A stretch of 64,000 nucleotides of DNA from Phoronis australis (lineage: Eukaryota > Phoronida > Phoronidae). The stretch is from positions 414,400-478,399 of the forward strand of contig NMRA01000151.1 in NCBI GenBank assembly GCA_002633005.1, written 5' to 3'. Below the pieces are notes generated by a model. It searched no databases. It saw only the letters and a list, made by a program, of their open reading frames with translations, and was not told the origin of the DNA. The position numbers and the translations under genes are program-made. The stretch's first letter is position 1. Each line of letters starts with the position of its first letter. Positions 59,246 through 64,000 of the stretch are shown piece after piece.

Positions 59246-59752
59246 CTACTTACTTGTCGGGGACCGCGAAGTCGGGTTCCTCTTCCACAGCCGGACCGTC
59301 AGGGCAAAGGTTGTACAGTAACAATGATTTGAATAGTGTATTTGTATTTCTAAATAAAGATTCCCCAAACATAGCATATAAAATCGAGTAATTGTTTCAC
59401 AAAAGCTTTCTGTCAGCAAACACTGAATTAGCATGCGTTCACGCGGCCTCGGTGCCCGGTCAATTACCTTTGTTTCCGGCATCAAAAGCCAGTAACGCAG
59501 TGGTTTATTAATTGCTGGCTTCTCAAAACATTTGCACTCACGAGCACTCCAAGGCATTACAAATTGAGTATCTAATGAGACACACTTTCTTTCAGTTTCA
59601 TAAGCATTGGTTAGGATCATTTTAGGATGCCGAATATAATTCATTTTGAAACAGAACGCAGAACAATAAACGTCTACGTGGCAACTCGCCCGGCGCCAAT
59701 CCCGACTTACAGTGTAGTCAAGAGCTTCACGGGTCGGATCTTTAGGTTTCAC
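59246..59752 (-). pseudogene. 168-codon frame inside transposon copy C (unidentified)
   Basis: This is an uninterrupted minus-strand frame downstream of the THAP segment and within the intact element ends, the place where a transposase body would be expected. It is Cys- and Arg-rich and lacks any visible acidic catalytic motif. It may be the decayed transposase or a chance frame. Confidence 0.25.
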
Positions 59753-59944
59753 AGGCTTTCAGTTTGAACCGCAATACACTGAACAAGAATTGCAAGAGGC
59801 GCCGTGAACATGCACAGGCAACGGAACGTATGGATAGTTCTTTAGTAAACCGGAATTCGTCAGAGAAATCACTGTGGACGAAATACCGGTCCGGCACAGA
59901 CACGGAGATGTTTCACCGCCTCATACATGCTATTAACAGCTTAC

Positions 59945-60075
59945 CTTTCATTCTTCACTATGATGAGCCACTTCCTAAACATTTCGGGCTCTCGAAGAAG
60001 TCGAAAAACGATATACCCGCTTTCTTCGCAGCTTCATAATTACGACAAGCTGGAACGATGCACCGCAATGTAGCG
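59945..60075 (-). pseudogene. THAP domain of transposon copy C (frameshifted)
   Basis: The minus strand reads L-R-C-I-V-P-A-C-R-N-Y-E-A-A-K-K-A-G-I-S and then F-F. After a one-base shift it continues R-E-P-E-M-F-R-K-W and V-K-N-E-R. This supplies the C-x4-C zinc ligands, the F-x-F-like block and the invariant Trp. A C-x-x-[HP] continuation (L-R-V-C-A-G-P) appears about 40 bp further. The shift and the loss of His show it is not functional. The downstream minus frame at 59,752-59,246 (168 codons) may be a remnant of the transposase body but has no recognised motif. Confidence 0.65.
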
Positions 60076-60239
60076 GTATTCACGAACCACTGACGTCGCT
60101 GCGTCGTTTCTCACCTTCCTCACAGGTTAACGCGACACCTCTCCGCAAGGTGAGGTCGATCGTATAAGAGGCGATGTGGATGCAGACAGATTAAGACGGT
60201 AAAAAAGACTAATTAAATCGGGTGGCATTCTCCTTTAAT

Positions 60240-62043
60240 ACAACTGTTATCCAATATCGCGCCCAACAGGCACTTCCACAACAACTCAAAGCATGCCAAA
60301 TCTGGGCGTAATTTAAATCACATTTTATGTGCGGCTGCAGCACGTTCATTAGTTAGATATGTTGATGTTGAAACCAATAAATACCATAAATACCTCCATA
60401 TTTTCTTAATTGAATCGGAAATAATCACAGCAAAGCGTAATGACCGGAACGATAAATTGGCGACAACTAATGTGTATGCTCATAAGCCCGTAGACAACAT
60501 CACCACAACGCTTACATCAACTAAAAAGCAACATTATAGGCTGCTTGCGAACTATAAAAATTATTTTAATTAGACCTTTCAATTTTCTTCAATTTGTTCA
60601 AATCATTGTGCTTGTGTATGGATAAATTGTAGTTGATTATTGTAGTGGATTAGAGAGTAAACAATAACATCATAGTGTGAGCTGCTCCACCAGTTTGCTC
60701 TGCTCTACCATTGCTGTTTTTAGTTCTTGTTGTCGTTTTGGTGATGTTGTCAGCGGCCTTATGAGTGTCAGAATAAATATTGATTAAGTAATTAGCACAG
60801 ATAGGTCCATTTTAAGTTTCCCAATTAATGTGCATATGTAGTTTTAAATTATGAGGTCAAACTTGTTGACATGTATTTTAACGTCAAAATCTATTTTAGA
60901 TGATGTTTACTACTTTGGTTCTGGGGTCAAAGCACTGTAGTAGTTCCAGAAGTTTCTGAGAGCAAATTGTAACAGCCAATGATATGATTAGATAGGATCA
61001 TGTGGTTTTTATTAGCCAATCGTTAAATACGTAGATTATCATAATTTGAGCTGAAATTAAAAGGAGAGTCAGATGAGCTATAGTTGTTGAAGCTAAAAGA
61101 CTTGCTACAGTGTACAGAGGAAATTGTACAACAGAGCCATCTCGTGCAAGATTCTAAAAAAGGACCTTGATAAGTGCAAGGGTTAACGAACAGGAAGTTA
61201 ACTAATAGCTTGTCTCTTGCCTATACGTGTTGCCTCACGAGGGACTGTGACCAGTGAGAGGAATCTTGGGTAGAAGATACTGCCTGCAAGTGTTGTGTCA
61301 CCAAGGACTGTGACCAGCAACTACACTGTGGTAACACAGTGTGTGTAGTTCGAAGATTCACCAACAGGACTGTCATCCAACAAGTGAATAGTCCTACAGC
61401 TTGGATAGAAGATAAGATATTTGACTATTTTGGTTGATTGATTGAAGTAATCTTTAAACAGTGTGCTAACGCATATTCTCTTCTTTGTGGTTGGTTACTA
61501 AATTAACAACAGGTTTCACGTGTATAATTAGTAGTTATATAATAAATTAATTACTGCATTTAATCATCCTCTCTCCATCTACGCATAATCACAACGCATA
61601 GCTACATTTTAAACAAACCCAAGCCAATTTCTGACAATGAGCATGTGCATTAGTTGTTGTCGATTAAATTAGGAAAATCTGGAGGTATTTATGGTCTTTG
61701 TTGGTTTCGATGTCAACAAATAAAACTTGTGAACATACTGCAGTCCCAAATAAAATGTGAGTTAAATTACTCCCAAATTTGACATGGTTTGAGTTATTTC
61801 GGAAGTGCGCGGTGGGCGGCCATATTGGATGGCAGTTGTATATCTTTCTCTTTATTATAGTATATCGTCGAGGGCTGAATAAACGTGTCTTTGTTATGAA
61901 CACACTACCAGTAATTTCCCCTTCAAGAACTCCTTTACTTTGGTGTGTGAATTTCTTTGACGCAAAGATGTTGGGCTCATGCGTTGCAAAGAAATTGTAT
62001 TGTACGCATAGAAGTGAAAGCGTGCCTCTGATTTCTGTTCCAG
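60240..62043. other. Intron sequence before Ig exon 11, with an unusually long open lead-in
   Basis: No feature is seen up to 61,778. From 61,779 the reading frame of exon 11 is open upstream for 88 codons across the presumed acceptor. It includes a hydrophobic stretch (W-Q-L-Y-I-F-L-F-I-I-V-Y). This could be chance or an alternative upstream exon portion. Confidence 0.35.
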
Positions 62044-62403
62044 ACGGACCACAAACAATATCTTTTTCCCATGACGGTGCCCCATCTACGTATGTACGTC
62101 ACAAGCTCATGGTTCAAGATGGCAGACAGTATACTGTCTCTTGCACCACAGGGCCACTTAATGCTTGGGCAACTGTTGATTGGACAATTCCAGAACACCT
62201 ACAGCACAAGCAGAGCGACATATTCTCGACCATGCACTTAAATAACAGCGTTTCTCTTAGCCGGTCGTCGACTTTCACAGCTAGACTAATCGAGAATAGA
62301 GCAATTGGTCACCTGGAACATGAATTTCATTTAGTGTGCAAGGCAACCAATATTCATCATAGCGGATATAGAATAGCAAAAGCACTTGTTATAGATGTTG
62401 CTT
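62044..62403 (+). CDS. Ig-like domain exon 11 (phase 1-1, Trp core)
   Basis: A 360-nt exon, acceptor TTTCTGTTCCAG, donor GTAAGT, about 120 residues, the longest in the array. It starts G-P-Q-T-I. It has Cys33 (V-S-C-T-T-G-P-L-N-A), Trp46 (T-V-D-W) and Cys98 (L-V-C-K-A-T-N). The extra length is an insertion before the second cysteine (E-N-R-A-I-G-H-L-E-H-E), lengthening a late loop. There is one sequon (N-N-S). It ends in T with a standard donor, so a further exon lies to the right, beyond or near the window edge. Confidence 0.9.
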
Positions 62404-63126
62404 GTAAGTACATTTAATGTTCGTGTAGATTGAAGAGGGTTGTTGAACAGTTGACCAGTTCACGATGCATTCAGATTGTGACACGGGACGTAAAGTATAA
62501 AACAGTGGTTTAGACTGCTATATCACATCTGAAGCCTGATCGATAACAGACTATGAGCATTGAACTGATTGACCATAGGCGCATGTGGTTTTAGTAATTA
62601 TTCGGACATTTCCTTCAGGAGCTGTGGCGGCCCGCATATGGCATCGTAGATCAGTGGTGCCGGACGCCTTCTTGTTCACTATCTTAAGTTGGATAGTGGC
62701 AAGGACTGGATGTGGTGCTTTGCAGAAGCGGAAATCTCTCATGGTTACAAAAAATGATGAAATGTTATAGTTTGCGCGAAATCTTACATTGCGTAAGTGA
62801 TAACTCGCTTACTTTTTGACATTGGAGTCAGGGGGCAGAGTCTGCATTTGCCGGGTTATTTTTTGTCTTCGCTATTTTATGTAGCCTACGATTGGGTAAC
62901 TACAGTAGGGTGACCATTTGCATGCTTTGGGGTTTTTTACATCGGCAAAGAATGTTGGTAGGTACATCATGCCTTAGCATAATTTATTCATATTAAGGCT
63001 ATCGTTATTCAAAATTCAACATTTGCTTTCAACTGCGTTACCAGGCACCACACGTGAACTATCATGATATTCCCACCCATTTTTTTGACACTTCCTACTT
63101 GTAAACATTGTGGTATCTGCTAACCA
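62404..63126. other. Noncoding sequence after Ig exon 11
   Basis: This begins with the exon 11 donor. No further Ig exon, transmembrane exon or repeat boundary is recognised. Confidence 0.45.
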
Positions 63127-63985
63127 GCGTCGTCAGCTAGGAGTCCATCTTCATCGTGGGTTTCGTATAACTCTGATGGTAGGTCTCTGAAGGCTGATAA
63201 GACCTCCTGCCGACTCTGGGGTTGCCATCTATTTTCACGTTATAAACACAGCCACACGGTTGATTCCTCCCCTGCTCTTATTATAGAATTGAACATATCA
63301 GCTCGCCCTCTTGATGAAATATCCAGTAGCTTCGTCATCCGCCACATGCTGCCTGCAATAAACCCTCGACATCCAACTTGTATGGGAAGACAGAAGCATT
63401 TCCAGCCATTCGCTGTACATTCTTGTGATAGCTCTACGACCTAGAGTAATTTCCTTTTGTGAGCTTCCTGCACCCTAGTCTCATACGGCACATTTAACTC
63501 GATCAAAGTCACTGTATTGTTGCTTTCTGGCCACAACACTATGTCTGGTCTAAACTGGGTGATTGCAATATCGCTCAGTAATGAACCTCAAGTGAACACA
63601 TCCACCACAATCTTCTAGTCGGCAGCCATGCCTAGAGCACCAGAATCGCACTTAGTGGCTATTTTGCCTTTGTAGAGTTGAATGAACGCTTTGTCAGTGT
63701 TCGTCACCTCCCTTCTCTCTAGATCTAAAACATTAGCAATACACTTAAGAACCTTGTCATGGCGCCAGGTGTACGTTACTGAAGTGAGATCTTCTCTGCA
63801 ACTGGATACAACGTGTTCTAAGTTACACCGCTCCCCTCAGCCCCTGCAGCTGTGATCCTCAGTTTTGCCCAACATTCGAAGACTGACAAAGAGTTGGGAG
63901 AGTGTCATATATGGAGCCAATTGGAAAAAATTCTTAACATTACTAGCAATCTTTATGCTGTACACTCCTTCCCATGATGTCTATG
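63127..63985 (-). pseudogene. R2-like retrotransposon C-terminus (CCHC knuckle and restriction-like endonuclease), decayed
   Basis: The minus strand, read from 63,985 leftward in one frame, gives a knuckle-like segment (S-C-R-G, a TGA, G-E-R-C-N-L-E-H-V-V-S-S-C), then Y-T-W-R-H-D-K-V-L, R-P-D-I-V-L-W (the R/K-P-D motif), V-T-L-I-E-L-N-V-P-Y-E, A-H-K-R-K, N-G-W-K-C and V-G-C-R-G-F. It ends at a TAG near 63,127. This is the C-terminal layout of non-LTR retrotransposons that use a restriction-like endonuclease to nick target DNA (R2 and relatives). In-frame stops at several places (including within the knuckle, before K-I-V-V-D, after the K-L-L and after W-L-C-L) show it is inactive. The reverse transcriptase would lie to the right, outside the window. 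Confidence 0.75.
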
Positions 63986-64000
63986 CACCATGTTTCCTCA

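Larger units (their letters stand above)
58580..60234 (-). mobile_element. TTAA/THAP transposon copy C with intact ends (Kolobok-like)
   Basis: Perfect 15-bp termini AGGAGAATGCCACCC (58,580-58,594) and its inverse (60,220-60,234), flanked by TTAA at 58,576-58,579 and 60,235-60,238. The 1,655-bp length and broken coding region make it non-autonomous. A THAP domain is encoded near the right end on the minus strand. TTAA targets occur for piggyBac and Kolobok; the THAP domain favours Kolobok. Copies A and B share its orientation. Confidence 0.85.
55983..62043. other. Intron between Ig exons 10 and 11
   Basis: A 6.06-kb intron containing two MITEs and the intact-ended TTAA transposon, listed separately. 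The segments 57.37-57.77, 58.01-58.57 and 60.24-61.78 kb show no supported feature. Confidence 0.6.
31254..62403 (+). other. Array of ten phase 1-1 single-Ig exons (probably one gene)
   Basis: Ten exons at 31,254; 34,605; 35,535; 37,433; 38,116; 41,043; 45,503; 45,998; 55,659 and 62,044 each encode one Ig-like domain on the + strand. All are multiples of three (312-360 nt) and use the same split-codon phase. Introns range from 174 bp to 9.3 kb. Common features are a Gly-Pro at residues 1-2 (except exon 10), C-x-T-[DGN], a residue 13 after that cysteine that is usually Trp or Phe, and a second Cys within C-x-[AG]-x-N or similar. The likely product is a multi-Ig cell-surface or secreted protein. 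Neither the 5' nor the 3' end of the gene is identified. Whether all exons enter one transcript or are alternatives is not decidable from DNA. Confidence 0.75.

Noticed and set aside
1-64000. CRISPR arrays, operons, ribosome binding sites, rRNA genes
   Set aside because: None seen. Intron-containing exons and transposon content indicate nuclear animal DNA.

Overview
This 64 kb window looks like AT-rich nuclear DNA of an animal, most likely a marine invertebrate. The supported coding sequence consists of short, widely spaced exons with GT/AG splice sites. The space between them is filled with decayed DNA transposons, MITEs, a divergent tandem repeat and fossil retroelement or gene copies. The repeat types (THAP-bearing DNA transposons, a 'DDTDLL/GCDT' nuclease-like fossil, an R2-like retroelement tail) and the many Ig exons would fit an invertebrate deuterostome such as a hemichordate, amphioxus or echinoderm. 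This assignment is inference, and a mollusc or cnidarian is not excluded. No prokaryotic feature is present.

The main content is a set of eleven + strand exons, each encoding one complete immunoglobulin-like domain. One lies at 9.9 kb and ten lie between 31.25 and 62.40 kb. Every exon is flanked by plausible AG/GT sites, has a length divisible by three and is in phase 1 at both ends, so any exon can be joined to another or skipped without a frameshift. They share a signature: a Gly-Pro just after the acceptor, C-x-T-[DGN] at the first cysteine, a core aromatic exactly 13 residues after that cysteine, and a second cysteine about 50-65 residues after the first. They probably form the ectodomain of one or two large multi-Ig adhesion or receptor proteins. 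No signal peptide, transmembrane segment or start exon could be identified with confidence. A 10.75-11.03 kb open frame is a weak candidate for a cytoplasmic tail.

Layout: 1-4.8 kb, a THAP-domain transposon copy with TTAA ends, split by about 3.5 kb of other sequence carrying a 175-codon open frame. 4.8-9.8 kb, mostly noncoding with a hAT-like transposase fossil near 8 kb. 9.9-11 kb, the first Ig exon and the candidate tail. 11-31 kb, noncoding with a short MITE, an (AC)30 microsatellite, a broken nuclease-like gene copy (21.2-22.9 kb, minus), a tRNA-like remnant and a MITE copy. 31.25-46.34 kb, eight Ig exons. 46.34-55.66 kb, one large intron holding a ~320-430 bp tandem repeat interrupted by a 6.07 kb transposon, inside which lies a second set of inverted repeats around a minus-strand THAP-domain gene. 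55.66-62.40 kb, two more Ig exons separated by MITEs and an intact-ended TTAA transposon. 63.1-64 kb, the decayed C-terminal end of an R2-like (restriction-like endonuclease) retrotransposon on the minus strand.

The point most worth following is the symmetric Ig-exon array: its modular splicing phase, its contiguous blocks of Trp-core and Phe-core domains, and two interspersed exons with an extra cysteine pair. This is the architecture expected either of a large tandemly duplicated Ig protein or of an alternatively spliced repertoire. The sequence alone cannot separate the two.
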